A stretch of 64,000 nucleotides of DNA from contig CACLVL010000003.1 of NCBI GenBank assembly GCA_902610415.1, forward strand, positions 1 to 64,000. Direction: 5' to 3'. The DNA comes from an uncultured Alphaproteobacteria bacterium (GTDB taxonomy: Bacteria; Pseudomonadota; Alphaproteobacteria; HIMB59). Position numbers and translations under genes: made by a program. The notes under the pieces are model-generated. The model made no database searches. It was given only the letters and a program-made list of their open reading frames with translations, and had not been told where the DNA came from. Below, piece by piece: positions 39,941 through 51,383 of this stretch (the first letter of the stretch is position 1; each line of letters begins with the position of its first letter).

Positions 39941-41420
39941 TTTATTCAGCTCTATATCTAGGCCATCATACCTAATAATTATTTGTTCTGCTTTATATAT
40001 ATTTTCACTTCCCCCGTTTGGCATATCTTTTTTCTATTATTTGTCTTTTGTAATATTTTTTTTAAATATTTTAAAAAGTGATGTTTTTTTTAAAAAAAAA
40101 ATATTTTATTTTTTTTTAGTAACCCAATTAGTTACTCTTAGCTGGATTATCCAGTCATTTTATTCAGGAGGGACAGGATATTTATTTTTAGGAATAATTT
40201 TAGTCTCTATCCTCTCTTTGTTTGTTGCATTCTTACACTATTCAGCAACTATTTTAATTTTATCGCTCTATAAAAAAAAATTAATACTAATTTTTTTACT
40301 TCCTCTAGGTCTCTCTATAGTTGAGTTATTAAAAGAATTTATTTTCGGAGGCTTTCCTTGGAATCCCACAGCGATTATTTACTACAAAAATATTTGGATT
40401 TTAAAAACATTACCTTATCTGGGTGTATATGGCTTAGGTCTTGTGGCTCATTTAATTGTCGGTTTAATGATTTATTTTCTTTATTATAAAAACAAAATCA
40501 TACCTATTGTTTTATTAGCACTAAGTATTTTCTTTTATTTTTTTGGTTTTATTGAAAACAATAATATTAAAAAAGCAGAAAATGAGACACTTGATATACT
40601 TCTAATACAGCCCAACCTCTATGAGTCACTAGTTGAATTTGATGTCCTAAAAAATATTGATAAATATGAACAATTAACAATTGAGGCCCTTTCAAAATCA
40701 CCAAAAACAGATTTAATTATTTGGCCAGAGGGGTCTTTGCCTATTGATTTAAATAATAGGGTAGGACTACTGAGCAGAGTATCCTCCTTGATTAACGAAG
40801 ATCAAAAAATAATAGTTGGCTCAAGTGCCATTGAAGAAGATCAATTATTTAATCGTTTGTATGTTATTGATCATCAGGGAAAGATCATAGATTTTTATGA
40901 TAAACAAAAATTAGTATTATTTGGTGAATACATACCTTTTATAAAACCCTTAGTGAGTAAGTTTTTAAATTTAGGAATGAACTATACACCAGGTCATGTC
41001 CAAAAAACTCTTAATCTACCTAAAGATATAAATGCTGTCCCCATGATTTGTTTTGAGTCAATATTCAATTATCAATCTATTAATAAAGAGATTTGTAGCT
41101 CAGATATGGTTATACAAATTTCAAATGACTCTTGGTTTGGTAAATGGTATGGACCCCACCAGCATTTAGCAAACTCTCTTTTACGAAGCGTTGAATTTCA
41201 AAAACCTCTCATTAGATCAACACCTTCTGGGATTACTTCTATAGTGGATTATTCAGGTAAAATTATTCAAACTATTGCAAGTAATAAAAAAGGTTATCTG
41301 TATTACCAACACCCTATTACTAAAAACCAATCTATCTGCTCCTCAACACTAAACTCAGTAATAGTTTTACTTCTCTTAATTTTCCTATTTAGTTTTTTAT
41401 ATGTTCGAATCAAAAAATAA
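39906..41420 (+). CDS. lnt: Apolipoprotein N-acyltransferase
   Basis: Multi-TM N-terminus plus nitrilase domain (IWPEGSLP, FGEYIPF, ICFESIF). Confidence 0.92.
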   Translation: MKLWLVVLNLNNLFSSISRPSYLIIICSALYIFSLPPFGISFFYYLSFVIFFLNILKSDVFFKKKIFYFFLVTQLVTLSWIIQSFYSGGTGYLFLGIILVSILSLFVAFLHYSATILILSLYKKKLILIFLLPLGLSIVELLKEFIFGGFPWNPTAIIYYKNIWILKTLPYLGVYGLGLVAHLIVGLMIYFLYYKNKIIPIVLLALSIFFYFFGFIENNNIKKAENETLDILLIQPNLYESLVEFDVLKNIDKYEQLTIEALSKSPKTDLIIWPEGSLPIDLNNRVGLLSRVSSLINEDQKIIVGSSAIEEDQLFNRLYVIDHQGKIIDFYDKQKLVLFGEYIPFIKPLVSKFLNLGMNYTPGHVQKTLNLPKDINAVPMICFESIFNYQSINKEICSSDMVIQISNDSWFGKWYGPHQHLANSLLRSVEFQKPLIRSTPSGITSIVDYSGKIIQTIASNKKGYLYYQHPITKNQSICSSTLNSVIVLLLLIFLFSFLYVRIKK

Positions 41421-42045
41421 ATATTTTGGAAGAAAAAAAGGAAAGTCTTTTTTAAGACTCGAACAATATACAAAATATCTTGTCGAACCAAAAAAAACAT
41501 TATTTAACAAAATTAAAACTCCTAGAATTTTAGAAATTGGAATAGGAGATGGAGAAAAAATAAGCGAAGACGCAAAATCTAATTCTAAAGTTAACTTTAT
41601 AGGTTGTGATATTTTTGCTGATGGAGTACTGAGAGCTATTCGAAACTCTGTTGATTATAAATTAAAGAACCTTCAAGTATTCCATTTAAACATCCAAGAG
41701 CTGTTACCCTTAATGCCAGATAACTATTTTGAGGAAATAAGGATATATTTTCCAGATCCTTGGCCAAAAAATAGGCATAAAAAAAGGCGAACCGTGAACC
41801 AAAAACTTGTCAAAAACCTTACTAAAAAACTCAAAAAAAAAGGATTTATTCGTTTTGCAACTGACCATGGTGATTATTTTATTGAAGCATTAGCTTTAAT
41901 GAAAAAATCCAAATACACCATGCCAAATATTAGCCCGAAATCTTGGGAATACAGTGATTCCAACGCTTTACACACTAAATTCGAGAAAAAAGCCTTAGAC
42001 AAAAATCATAAATTATTCTATTTTAGCGTTCTTAAAAATTATTAA
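41401..42045 (+). CDS. trmB: tRNA (guanine-N7)-methyltransferase
   Basis: LEIGIGDGEKI; YFPDPWPKNRHKKRR. Confidence 0.94.
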   Translation: MFESKNKYFGRKKGKSFLRLEQYTKYLVEPKKTLFNKIKTPRILEIGIGDGEKISEDAKSNSKVNFIGCDIFADGVLRAIRNSVDYKLKNLQVFHLNIQELLPLMPDNYFEEIRIYFPDPWPKNRHKKRRTVNQKLVKNLTKKLKKKGFIRFATDHGDYFIEALALMKKSKYTMPNISPKSWEYSDSNALHTKFEKKALDKNHKLFYFSVLKNY

Positions 42046-42057
42046 CCAACAATGAGG

Positions 42058-42083
42058 AGGTGGGTTATCCCGCCTTTTTTTTT
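42058..42083 (+). terminator. Terminator-like leader hairpin upstream of nusA
   Basis: AGGTGGG-TTAT-CCCGCCT followed by a 9-nt T run. Confidence 0.8.
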
Positions 42084-42097
42084 AACTAGAAAAGATA

Positions 42098-43600
42098 ATG
42101 CTAAATAACACAGAAATATTAAAAATTGCCGAAGTCGTCTCACAAGAGAAGGGCATCGAAATGGACATAGTCATGAAGGCTCTTGAGGAGTCTTTTGAAA
42201 TAATTGGAAAGTCTAAATATGGTATGGACAATAATATCAAAGCAGTGATTGACCGTGTGACTGGTAATATCAGTTTATCACATATTAAAGATGTAGTTGA
42301 AACAATTGACCCTGTTTTACAGTCAAATCAAATTTTATTAGATCATGCAAAAAAGTATGACGCTAATACAGAAGTAGGAAAACAAATAACAATTCCTTTG
42401 CCTTCAGTTAATTTTGGACGAGTGACAGCTAACATGGCAAGACAAGTAATTTATTCAAGAGTCAGAGAGGCAGAAAAAAGTAGACAGTTTAATGACTTCA
42501 AAGATCGTGTTGGAGAAGTCTTATCAGGTATTGTTAAAAGAATTGAATTTGGAAATATAATTGTTGACCTTGGTAAAGCAGAGGGATTTTTGAGAAAAGA
42601 CGAACTTATACCAAGAGAAAATTTTAAAAATGGTGACCGTATTAGAGCTTATTTTTTTGATATTAAAGAAGAAGCTAAAGGTCATCAAATCTTTCTTTCA
42701 AGAACACATCCTCAATTTATGGCAAAATTATTTGAACAAGAAGTCCCTGAAATTTATGAAGGTCAAATAGAAATTCTATCTGTTGCAAGAGACCCGGGCA
42801 GTAGAGGAAAAATTACGGTTCGAGCAAACGATAAGTCCATCGATCCTGTTGGAGCATGCGTAGGTATGAGAGGCTCTAGAGTCCAAGCTATTGTAAATGA
42901 ATTACAAGGGGAAAAGATTGATATTGTAAATTGGAATGAATTAAAGTCGATGTATGTTCAAAACGCTATCGCTCCTGCACAAGTCGCAAAAGTCAATGAG
43001 TTTGAAGACTCTAACCGCGTAGAGATTGTTTTACCCGAGGATCAACTTAGCATCGCTATCGGCAGAAGAGGTCAAAATGTTAAATTAGCCTCAATTTTAA
43101 CTAATTTAGAAATTGATATATTAACAGAAAAAGAAGACGCCGAGAGGAGACAAGAAGAATTTAAAAAAATTACTTCTCTTTTTGCTGAAAAGCTCGACCT
43201 CGAGGACATGATTGCACAATTACTAGCGGTTGAGGGATACTCAAGCATAGAAAAAATAGCTAACGCATCAATCCAAGACATAGAAAAGATTGAAGGCTTT
43301 GATAATGAACTTGCAGCTGAGATATATGCTCGTGCAACACAGTTTATGGAAAATGAAAAAGCAGAGCTTGAAAAATTAATCCAAGCTTCAAATTTAGATG
43401 ATTACATTAAAGGAATATCAGAGTTTGATAATAAAATTTTAGCTACTCTGATAGAAAATAATATTTTTTCTCGTCAAGACCTTGCTGATTTAGCAACTGA
43501 TGAACTAGTTGGTAAAGAGGGCATACTCCAAAAAAGAGTTGAAAAGTCTGCTGCTGAAAAAATTATTATGGATGCTAGGGAGATTTTTCTTAATAGCTAA
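42098..43600 (+). CDS. nusA: Transcription termination/antitermination protein NusA
   Basis: S1 and KH motifs (DPVGACVGMRGSRVQAIVNELQGEKIDIV, IAIGRRGQNVKLAS). Confidence 0.96.
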   Translation: MLNNTEILKIAEVVSQEKGIEMDIVMKALEESFEIIGKSKYGMDNNIKAVIDRVTGNISLSHIKDVVETIDPVLQSNQILLDHAKKYDANTEVGKQITIPLPSVNFGRVTANMARQVIYSRVREAEKSRQFNDFKDRVGEVLSGIVKRIEFGNIIVDLGKAEGFLRKDELIPRENFKNGDRIRAYFFDIKEEAKGHQIFLSRTHPQFMAKLFEQEVPEIYEGQIEILSVARDPGSRGKITVRANDKSIDPVGACVGMRGSRVQAIVNELQGEKIDIVNWNELKSMYVQNAIAPAQVAKVNEFEDSNRVEIVLPEDQLSIAIGRRGQNVKLASILTNLEIDILTEKEDAERRQEEFKKITSLFAEKLDLEDMIAQLLAVEGYSSIEKIANASIQDIEKIEGFDNELAAEIYARATQFMENEKAELEKLIQASNLDDYIKGISEFDNKILATLIENNIFSRQDLADLATDELVGKEGILQKRVEKSAAEKIIMDAREIFLNS

Positions 43601-43609
43601 ATTTTTTGA

Positions 43610-45625
43610 ATGACAAAAGAGACTAAGAACACAAAATCAACAACGATAAGCAAACCTGCCACACCTGCCCCTGCAGGCACTGCTGCGCCTAGAAAAAAAC
43701 TTACTCTCAATACAACAGCATTTCAAAAAAAACTATCATCTATTTCAGTTAACAACCTTTTAGATGAAGAACCTGATTATGAAAAAATGCCGAGTCTGGC
43801 AAAAACAAAAAGAAATAGAGAAAAACAAAAAACTAAATATAAACCAAACCTTACTAGCTCTCAAAAAATCGTTCGTGAAGTTGACATCCCTGTCAAAATC
43901 TCTGTTCAAGAATTAGCTAGTAGAATGTCCGAAAAAACAGGAGACGTTGTAAAAGCTTTAATGAAAAGTGGGATTATGGCTACAGCTAATCAATATATTG
44001 ATGGTGATACGGCCGAATTAATTGTTACAGAATTAGGACACACTCCTAAAAGAGCAGAGGCAATTAGTCTAAAAGATGAAATTGCAAATCATCAAAAAAC
44101 TAAAAATTCTAAAATCTTACCAAGACCCCCAATCGTAACTGTCATGGGCCACGTTGATCATGGCAAAACGTCATTATTGGATGCACTCAGAAATACCAAT
44201 GTTACCTCAAAAGAGTCAGGTGGTATTACTCAACATATTGGGGCTTATCAAATTCAACATAAGAACAATCCTATCACATTTTTAGATACACCCGGTCACG
44301 CAGCCTTTTCAAACATCCGCTCGCGAGGTGCTAATTTAACGGACCTTGTTGTTTTAGTAGTGGCTGCTAACGACAGTGTAAAACCCCAAACAATTGAGGC
44401 TATTTCACATGCCAAAGCAGCTAAAGTGCCGATCGTTCTCGCCATTAATAAAATGGACTTACCAGATGTCGATCCAAGCATTGTTAGAAATGATTTGTTA
44501 ACACACGAAGTGGTCGTAGAAAGTTACAGCGGTGATGTACTAGAAACAGAGATATCTGCCATAAAAAAAACAAACTTAGAAAAATTACTAGACAATATTT
44601 TATTACAAGTCGAAATCTTAGACCTTGATGTAGAGCATGATAAGCTTGCTGAAGCAATAGTTGTTGAGTCTAAAATTGAAACAGGTAAAGGACCGGTTGC
44701 AACAGTAATAGTGAAAAATGGAACTTTCAAAGAAGGGGATCATTTTACTTGTGGGTCAGCTTTTGGAAGAGTGAGAGCCTTACTAGATGAGCATGGAAGC
44801 AGAATTAAATCTGCAAATCCAGGTATGCCGATTGAAGTGTTGGGCTTTGACTCAGTCCCTCAAGCAGGCGACACAGTTTATGTTATGCCTAATGAAGATA
44901 TTGCAAAAGATATTACAGAAAAAGTAAAAGAACAAAAAAAACTAGAAAACACGCAGTCAGTTAAAAAATCTTCATTAGAAGAAATGATGGCAAATGTATC
45001 GAAGGGAGACATGAAAAAACTCCCAATTATTGTTAAAGCAGACGTTCAAGGCTCTCTTGAAGCAATAGTTTCCTCCTTAGAAAAAGTGGGCAATGAAGAA
45101 GTTAAAATTAATGTTGTCCATAATTCAATTGGTGCAATTAATGAGAGTGATGTGAGCCTAGCGAGTTCCGCTCAAGGATTAGTTATTGGTTTTAATATCA
45201 GAGCTATCCCTCAAGCGCGAACAATTGCCAAACGTGATAAGGTAGACATCAGATATTATTCTATTATTTATGAATTAATCGATGATATGAAAAAAATGCT
45301 CTCTGGTCTTCTCACCCCAGACACTAAAGAGGAGATCATTGGTCACGCTGAAGTTCGCGATACTTTCAAATCTTCAAAGTTTGGCACCATAGCTGGTTGT
45401 TTTGTTACTGATGGAATAGTTCAAAACTCAGCCAAAATCAGGCTTGTTAGAGAGGGTAAGATTATCCATGAGGGAGAAGTTGGAACCCTGAAACGATTTA
45501 AAGATGACGTCAAAGAGGTCAGAGAAAACTATGAGTGTGGTATTTCATTTAAAGATTACTCAGATATTTTAGAAAAAGATGAAATTGAATTTTACATAAC
45601 TAAAGAAGTTCAAAAAGAATTGTAG
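43610..45625 (+). CDS. infB: Translation initiation factor IF-2
   Basis: [45 protein letters not shown]. Confidence 0.97.
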   Translation: MTKETKNTKSTTISKPATPAPAGTAAPRKKLTLNTTAFQKKLSSISVNNLLDEEPDYEKMPSLAKTKRNREKQKTKYKPNLTSSQKIVREVDIPVKISVQELASRMSEKTGDVVKALMKSGIMATANQYIDGDTAELIVTELGHTPKRAEAISLKDEIANHQKTKNSKILPRPPIVTVMGHVDHGKTSLLDALRNTNVTSKESGGITQHIGAYQIQHKNNPITFLDTPGHAAFSNIRSRGANLTDLVVLVVAANDSVKPQTIEAISHAKAAKVPIVLAINKMDLPDVDPSIVRNDLLTHEVVVESYSGDVLETEISAIKKTNLEKLLDNILLQVEILDLDVEHDKLAEAIVVESKIETGKGPVATVIVKNGTFKEGDHFTCGSAFGRVRALLDEHGSRIKSANPGMPIEVLGFDSVPQAGDTVYVMPNEDIAKDITEKVKEQKKLENTQSVKKSSLEEMMANVSKGDMKKLPIIVKADVQGSLEAIVSSLEKVGNEEVKINVVHNSIGAINESDVSLASSAQGLVIGFNIRAIPQARTIAKRDKVDIRYYSIIYELIDDMKKMLSGLLTPDTKEEIIGHAEVRDTFKSSKFGTIAGCFVTDGIVQNSAKIRLVREGKIIHEGEVGTLKRFKDDVKEVRENYECGISFKDYSDILEKDEIEFYITKEVQKEL

Positions 45626-45626
45626 T

Positions 45627-45971
45627 GTGGACAATAAGCCAAGTTTTCGAACCAAAAAAGTTGAACTTTCAATTAAAAGGCTTGTCTCCGAATATCTCGT
45701 AACCCAAAAAGATTATCTTATAAAATTTCCAACTGTTCGCTTTGAAATCACTGAAGTAAAAGTTAGTAAAGATCTAAGATTTGCAAAAATATTTCTTATT
45801 CATAATATTACAGAGACAGAATTTAAAGAATTTAACAAACTTTATCTCAGAGAAATACAAAACTTAATAGCAAGAACTCTGACAAGTAAATACACTCCAA
45901 AGATATCTCTAATATTCGACCAATCTTTTCAAGAGTCTTTAAAAGTACAATCACTGCTAGATAAGTTATAA
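45627..45971 (+). CDS. rbfA: Ribosome-binding factor A
   Basis: VEITEVKVSKDLRFAKIF-type motif; between infB and truB; GTG start. Confidence 0.85.
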   Translation: MDNKPSFRTKKVELSIKRLVSEYLVTQKDYLIKFPTVRFEITEVKVSKDLRFAKIFLIHNITETEFKEFNKLYLREIQNLIARTLTSKYTPKISLIFDQSFQESLKVQSLLDKL

Positions 45972-45977
45972 ATTTTG

Positions 45978-46673
45978 ATGAAAGAAAAGTTTCCTAGCAG
46001 TGGATGGTTACTTATAGATAAACCAGAGGGCATTGAGTCTTTTGGAGTTATAAGAAAATTAAAATTTCGTTATTCATTTAGTAAAATTGGTTTTGCAGGA
46101 ACCCTAGACCCTCTTGCTTCTGGTTTATTATTAATAGGTATTAATAAAGCAACTAAAAAAATACCAAATATACACCAATATCAAAAAAGTTATGAAGTTG
46201 AGTTACGATTTGGTGCTTCAACAAACACTTTAGACTCAGAGGGAAGATTTTTAAAAATGAACCCTATTGGTCATAAAACTATAGACAGAATTAATCATTT
46301 AAAAAAATACATAGGAGCATATCAACAAAAAATACCAGACTTTTCGGCTCACAAATTAAAGGGCAAGAATTTTTATGAGCTGGCTAGGAAAAATGAAAAA
46401 ATTAAAGAACGCTATAAAAAAGTATCAGTTCAGAGTCTAAAAGTTTTATTTTCTAGTGCCTCAAAAATGAACATTGAGTTGCATTGTCATTCAGGATTTT
46501 ATGTGAGGGCATTTGCAGAAGAGTTTGCAAATTCTTTAGGGGATATCGCATATGCTAGTATGATAAAAAGACTGAAAATAGGGACTTTTACTTTAAATCA
46601 AGCTATTCCCTATGAAAAAATTCTTGATTTCTCAAACATAAATGATTTACATAACAACTTTATTACCATTTGA
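45978..46673 (+). CDS. truB: tRNA pseudouridine(55) synthase
   Basis: GWLLIDKPEGIESF; KIGFAGTLDPLASGLL. Confidence 0.95.
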   Translation: MKEKFPSSGWLLIDKPEGIESFGVIRKLKFRYSFSKIGFAGTLDPLASGLLLIGINKATKKIPNIHQYQKSYEVELRFGASTNTLDSEGRFLKMNPIGHKTIDRINHLKKYIGAYQQKIPDFSAHKLKGKNFYELARKNEKIKERYKKVSVQSLKVLFSSASKMNIELHCHSGFYVRAFAEEFANSLGDIAYASMIKRLKIGTFTLNQAIPYEKILDFSNINDLHNNFITI

Positions 46674-46721
46674 ACTGGGCGACATCCTGGTCAGATGATG
46701 TTTACTTTGAAAGGAGTATTG

Positions 46722-46976
46722 ATGTCGGAAATACAAATAAAAGATATAGCACGTGCTGATAATGACACTGGTTCACCAGAGTCCCAAATTTTTTTTCTCA
46801 CAAAGAAAATTAATCTGTTAACAGAACATATCAAAATACATAAGAAAGATTTTCATTCTCGAAGAGGTCTGCTGATGATGGTTGGTAAAAGAAATAGATT
46901 GATGGCTTATTTAAAGAAGAGGAATGTAGGAAAGTACTCAGAAGTAGCAGATAAACTAAAACTAAGAAAAAAGTAA
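46722..46976 (+). CDS. rpsO: 30S ribosomal protein S15
   Basis: [43 protein letters not shown]; start set at internal ATG. Confidence 0.97.
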   Translation: MSEIQIKDIARADNDTGSPESQIFFLTKKINLLTEHIKIHKKDFHSRRGLLMMVGKRNRLMAYLKKRNVGKYSEVADKLKLRKK

Positions 46977-47013
46977 AACTTTTTAATTGGTGTAATAAGT
47001 AGAAAAGAGGAAG

Positions 47014-49077
47014 ATGAAAATAGAACATACTTTTACGTTGGGTAACCAACAAATCACTTTAGAAACTAATCGAATTGCAAAGCAAGCAGATGCATCTGTA
47101 GTTGTAACTTGTGGCGAAACCATGGTTATGGCAAATATATGTGCTGCCAAAACTCAAAAACCTGATATCGATTTTTTTCCTTTAACAGTTAATTATCAAG
47201 AAAAATATTATGCCTCTGGAAAAATTCCAGGAGGTTTCTTTAAAAGAGAAGCAAGGCCAACAGAAAGAGAGACATTAATCTGTAGATTAATTGATAGACC
47301 TATTAGACCTCTTTTTCACAAAAATTTTAAAAATGAAACTCAAGTTACACTAACAGTTTTGTCATATGATGGATCAGTGGATCCAGATGTCATAGCAATG
47401 TACGCAACTGGTGCTGCACTTGCAATATCTGGTCTGCCCGTAGCAGGAACACTTGGTGCCGCTCGAGTTGGTCATATTGATGGCAAGCTAGTAGCTAACC
47501 CAACGATTGAAGAGTTAGAAAATTCAGCTCTAGATTTAGTTGTAGCCGGCACAGAAGAGGGTGTATTAATGGTTGAATCCGAAGCAAAAGAACTTCCAGA
47601 AAGTACTATGCTTGAGGCTGTAATGTTTGGTCACGACTTTTATCAAACTTTTATTAAAGAAGTTCATGAATTTGCTGGAATGACAGAGATCAAAAAATTT
47701 GATGTACCTTCTTTACCTAATTTTTATGAGGGTCTTCAAAAGGATATTGCCTCAAAAATTGCAGATCCAATTAAAGAGGCTTATGGTCTTGTTGATAAAC
47801 AAGAAAGAAGTCAGAAGTTAGACGAAATCAGATCTTCAATTATAGATAACATTGAAGAGGATCAAGTATTAGCCGCCACTAGTATTATTAAAAATATTGA
47901 AAAAGATGTTGTTCGTGGTGACATCATCAAAAATAAAAATCGAATTGATGGTAGAAAACTTGACGAGGTCAGAAAAATTACCTGCGAACTAGACCTTCTC
48001 CCTAGAGCTCATGGTTCTTGTTTATTTACTAGAGGAGAAACCCAAGCAATAGTTGTTGCAACCCTTGGCACCGGAGACGATGAACAAATGATTGACTCTC
48101 TTGACCCTATGCACAAACAACATTTTATGTTGCATTATAACTTCCCCCCATACTCAGTTGGAGAGGTTGGAAGAATGGGTTCAACGGGTAGAAGAGAGAT
48201 AGGTCATGGTAAGCTGGCGTGGAGAGCAGTTCATCCGATGTTACCTAAAAAAGAGGATTTTCCTTATACTCTTCGATTGGTCTCTGAGATAACTGAATCA
48301 AATGGCTCTAGTTCTATGGCTACCGTTTGTGGCTCATCTCTTGCTTTAATGGCGGCAGGAGTTCCCATTAAAAAACATATTGGTGGAATTGCAATGGGAC
48401 TAATCAAAGAGGGCGATGACTTTGTTGTGCTAAGCGATATCCTCGGTGATGAAGATCACTTAGGTGATATGGACTTTAAAGTGGCAGGTACCATGGACGG
48501 TATTACTTCACTTCAAATGGATATTAAAATTACAAGTATAACAAAAGAAATCATGGAGATAGCTTTAAATCAAGCATCAGGTGGAAGAAAACTCATAATA
48601 GGAATTATGTCAGAAGCTTTACCAGAAGCTCGTACTAAGTTTTCAAAGTATGCACCTCAGGTAATTTCTATTTCTATCGATAAAGCTAAGATCAAAGATG
48701 TTATTGGATCTGGTGGAAAAGTGATCAGAAATATTGTAGAAGTCTCAGGAGCAAAACTTGAAGTCAACGATGATGGTATTGTCAAAATTGCGTCTAGCAA
48801 TGAAGAGTCTATTAATACTGCAAAACAAATGGTTGAGGACATCGTAGCTGAGCCTGAAATAGGCAAGGTATACAATGGTAAAGTTGTAAAAATCGTTGAG
48901 TTTGGTGCCTTTGTTAATTTTATGGGTGCTCGTGATGGTTTACTACACGTCTCTCAAATCTCTCAAAAAAGAGTAGAAAATGTATCAGATGTTTTATCAG
49001 AGGGCCAAGAAGTTCAAGTGAAAGTACTCGACGTTGATCGTGCCGGTAAGGTAAAACTCAGTATGAAAGAAGTCTAA
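47014..49077 (+). CDS. pnp: Polyribonucleotide nucleotidyltransferase
   Basis: GKIPGGFFKREARPTERETL; DEQMIDSL; C-terminal KH and S1. Confidence 0.97.
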   Translation: MKIEHTFTLGNQQITLETNRIAKQADASVVVTCGETMVMANICAAKTQKPDIDFFPLTVNYQEKYYASGKIPGGFFKREARPTERETLICRLIDRPIRPLFHKNFKNETQVTLTVLSYDGSVDPDVIAMYATGAALAISGLPVAGTLGAARVGHIDGKLVANPTIEELENSALDLVVAGTEEGVLMVESEAKELPESTMLEAVMFGHDFYQTFIKEVHEFAGMTEIKKFDVPSLPNFYEGLQKDIASKIADPIKEAYGLVDKQERSQKLDEIRSSIIDNIEEDQVLAATSIIKNIEKDVVRGDIIKNKNRIDGRKLDEVRKITCELDLLPRAHGSCLFTRGETQAIVVATLGTGDDEQMIDSLDPMHKQHFMLHYNFPPYSVGEVGRMGSTGRREIGHGKLAWRAVHPMLPKKEDFPYTLRLVSEITESNGSSSMATVCGSSLALMAAGVPIKKHIGGIAMGLIKEGDDFVVLSDILGDEDHLGDMDFKVAGTMDGITSLQMDIKITSITKEIMEIALNQASGGRKLIIGIMSEALPEARTKFSKYAPQVISISIDKAKIKDVIGSGGKVIRNIVEVSGAKLEVNDDGIVKIASSNEESINTAKQMVEDIVAEPEIGKVYNGKVVKIVEFGAFVNFMGARDGLLHVSQISQKRVENVSDVLSEGQEVQVKVLDVDRAGKVKLSMKEV

Positions 49078-49087
49078 AATTTATTTC

Positions 49088-49124
49088 TAGCGCAGATATT
49101 TAAATTTATCTGCGCTATTTTTTT
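49088..49124. terminator. Terminator between convergent pnp and fab/lipoprotein operon
   Basis: TAGCGCAGATA / TATCTGCGCTA 11-bp stem then T7 on plus. Confidence 0.88.
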
Positions 49125-49278
49125 ATTTATCTGATACAGGTCTACCTGAAACCGCATCTCTTGAATAAATATAAACTGCTTTAGCGTCTCTACCAACACC
49201 TTTGGCTGTTCCCATAACAGTATTGCAACTAGTTAAAGTTAAAACCCCAATAATTGATAGCGTTAATATTAATTTCAT
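49123..49278 (-). CDS. Entericidin-like mini-lipoprotein (51 aa), absent from the ORF track
   Basis: Manual translation: MKLILTLSIIGVLTLTSCNTVMGTAKGVGRDAKAVYIYSRDAVSGRPVSDK; lipobox LTSC. Confidence 0.78.
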   Translation of the reverse strand: MKLILTLSIIGVLTLTSCNTVMGTAKGVGRDAKAVYIYSRDAVSGRPVSDK

Positions 49279-49397
49279 ATTCCAGGCACTATAGATTTTA
49301 CATCATCTACGACACCTCTAGCAAAACCCCCAACTGTATTACAAGAAGAAATAAATAAACTTAAAGACAATAAGATAGAAATAAAAAGTATCTTCAT
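49275..49397 (-). CDS. Entericidin-like mini-lipoprotein (40 aa), absent from the ORF track
   Basis: Manual translation: [40 protein letters not shown]; lipobox ISSC; coupled to both neighbours. Confidence 0.76.
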   Translation of the reverse strand: MKILFISILLSLSLFISSCNTVGGFARGVVDDVKSIVPGI

Positions 49398-50173
49398 CAC
49401 AAATCCTGAATACTCATACCAACATTATTATATCCATTGTCAACATAAAGTATTTCCCCAGTTACTCCCTTAGAAAGATCACTCAGGAGGTAAACTGATG
49501 ATTTACCAATATCATCTAATGACAATGGTTTTTTAATAGGCGAGTTTTCAATAGTATAATTATATATCTTTCTTGATTTATTAATTACAGCACCCGCCAG
49601 AGTCCTCATCGGGCCTGCTGATATCGCATTAACCCTTATTCCTCTGTCACCCATATCAACAGAAAGATACTTTATCGAAGTTTCTAAAGCAGCCTTAGCA
49701 ACACCCATTACATTATAACTTTGCATATATCTTGTTGATCCATAATAAGTTAGTGCCATGATAGAAGCGCCATCGTTCATCTTTGTGGAAAACAATCTTA
49801 TCATCTCGGTTAAAGAGTATGCAGAAATATGTAAAGTTTTGAGAAAGTTTTCTTTAGAAGTATTTAAATACTTTCCAGAAAGTTCATTTTTATCAGAATA
49901 GGCGACAGCATGAACAAAAAAATCTATATTACCATTAATTCCATCACGAACACTTTCAAGAGAGGAGGTGTCAGATACATCACAAGGCATAATTCCAAGG
50001 GAATTAATTTTCTCAGACAGGGGCTCAACTCTTTTTTTTATAGAGTCATTTTGGTAAGTTAAGTACATACTTGCACCCTCATCACTTAAAGACTTTGCAA
50101 TACCCCAAGCAATAGAGTGATCATTAGCTATGCCTACAACTAATCCTCTTTTACCCTCTAAAATCTTAGTCAT
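49397..50173 (-). CDS. fabI: Enoyl-ACP reductase
   Basis: [45 protein letters not shown]. Confidence 0.96.
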   Translation of the reverse strand: MTKILEGKRGLVVGIANDHSIAWGIAKSLSDEGASMYLTYQNDSIKKRVEPLSEKINSLGIMPCDVSDTSSLESVRDGINGNIDFFVHAVAYSDKNELSGKYLNTSKENFLKTLHISAYSLTEMIRLFSTKMNDGASIMALTYYGSTRYMQSYNVMGVAKAALETSIKYLSVDMGDRGIRVNAISAGPMRTLAGAVINKSRKIYNYTIENSPIKKPLSLDDIGKSSVYLLSDLSKGVTGEILYVDNGYNNVGMSIQDL

Positions 50174-51383
50174 TATAACTAGTTATATAAATAGAGGCAT
50201 TGGTTCCACCAAAACCAAAACTATTTGATAGGATAGAATTAATTTTAACATCATTTTTATTCTCTCTAAGAATATTCATTCCTTCAGCCTTTTCATCTAG
50301 GTTTGAAATATTAGCGGACTCAACCATAAAATCATTTTCCATCATTAAAAGAGAGTAAACAGCTTCCTGTACGCCAGTAGCACCAAGTGAGTGACCAGTT
50401 AAGGATTTTGTGGAACTTGTTGGAGGAACATTATCTCCAAAAACTTCTCTTATACCTTTTAATTCGATCATGTCTCCCACAGGGGTGGATGTTCCATGAG
50501 CATTAATATAATCAACGGGCCTTCCCTGAGTTGCCATATTCATACATCTCACGGCCCCTTCTCCTGAGGGCTGAACCATGTCATATCCATCTGATGTTTG
50601 ACCAAAACCTTGAATTTCCGCTACAATATTTGCACCTCTTGTCTTAGCGCTATCTAAACTTTCAACCACTAAAACGCCCGCACCTCCTCCAATGACAAAG
50701 CCATCTCTAGAAGAGTCATACGCACGGGAGGCAACCTCGGGAGTTTCATTATATTTGCTTGAAAGCGCTCCCATGGCGTCAAATAAAATTGACATTGTCC
50801 AATGTGTTTCTTCTCCACCACCAGCGAATACAATCTCTTGTTGTCCATGCCTAATAAGATCGTAAGCGTTACCAATACAATGCAAACTTGTCGAGCATGC
50901 TGAGCTGATAGAATAGTTAACACCTTTAATTTTAAAAGGGGTTGCCAAGGTAGCAGAATTTCCTGATGCCATTGTTCTTGTAACCATGTAAGGTCCAATT
51001 TTTTTAACACCCTTTTCTCTTGCTATATCAAATGCTTGTTGTAATTGAAATGTTGATGGACCTCCAGAACCCATTACTAATCCAGTATTTACGTTTGATA
51101 TGAGAGTTTCATCAAGTCCTGAGTGTTCAATTGCCTCTTTCATTGCAATATAATTATAAGCGGCACCTTCACCCATAAAACGTAAAATTTTTCTATCTAC
51201 ATTTTCTTCAATATTTATTTTAGGTTTGCCATGTACGTGACTTCTCATCCCAAGTTCTTCGTATTCTTTGCAATGACTGATACCAGACTTCACATCTTTT
51301 AAACTTTGCAAAACCTCTTTTTTGTTATCACCTATACAAGAAACTATACCGTATCCTGTGATGACAACTCTTTTGTCACTCAT
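50166..51383 (-). CDS. fabB: Beta-ketoacyl-ACP synthase I
   Basis: [14 protein letters not shown] active-site Cys; [22 protein letters not shown]. Confidence 0.96.
   Translation of the reverse strand: MSDKRVVITGYGIVSCIGDNKKEVLQSLKDVKSGISHCKEYEELGMRSHVHGKPKINIEENVDRKILRFMGEGAAYNYIAMKEAIEHSGLDETLISNVNTGLVMGSGGPSTFQLQQAFDIAREKGVKKIGPYMVTRTMASGNSATLATPFKIKGVNYSISSACSTSLHCIGNAYDLIRHGQQEIVFAGGGEETHWTMSILFDAMGALSSKYNETPEVASRAYDSSRDGFVIGGGAGVLVVESLDSAKTRGANIVAEIQGFGQTSDGYDMVQPSGEGAVRCMNMATQGRPVDYINAHGTSTPVGDMIELKGIREVFGDNVPPTSSTKSLTGHSLGATGVQEAVYSLLMMENDFMVESANISNLDEKAEGMNILRENKNDVKINSILSNSFGFGGTNASIYITSYND

Noticed and set aside
41404-41412. GTTCGAATC, resembling a tRNA T-loop
   Set aside because: It is the start of trmB coding sequence (MFESKN) and no cloverleaf can be drawn around it.
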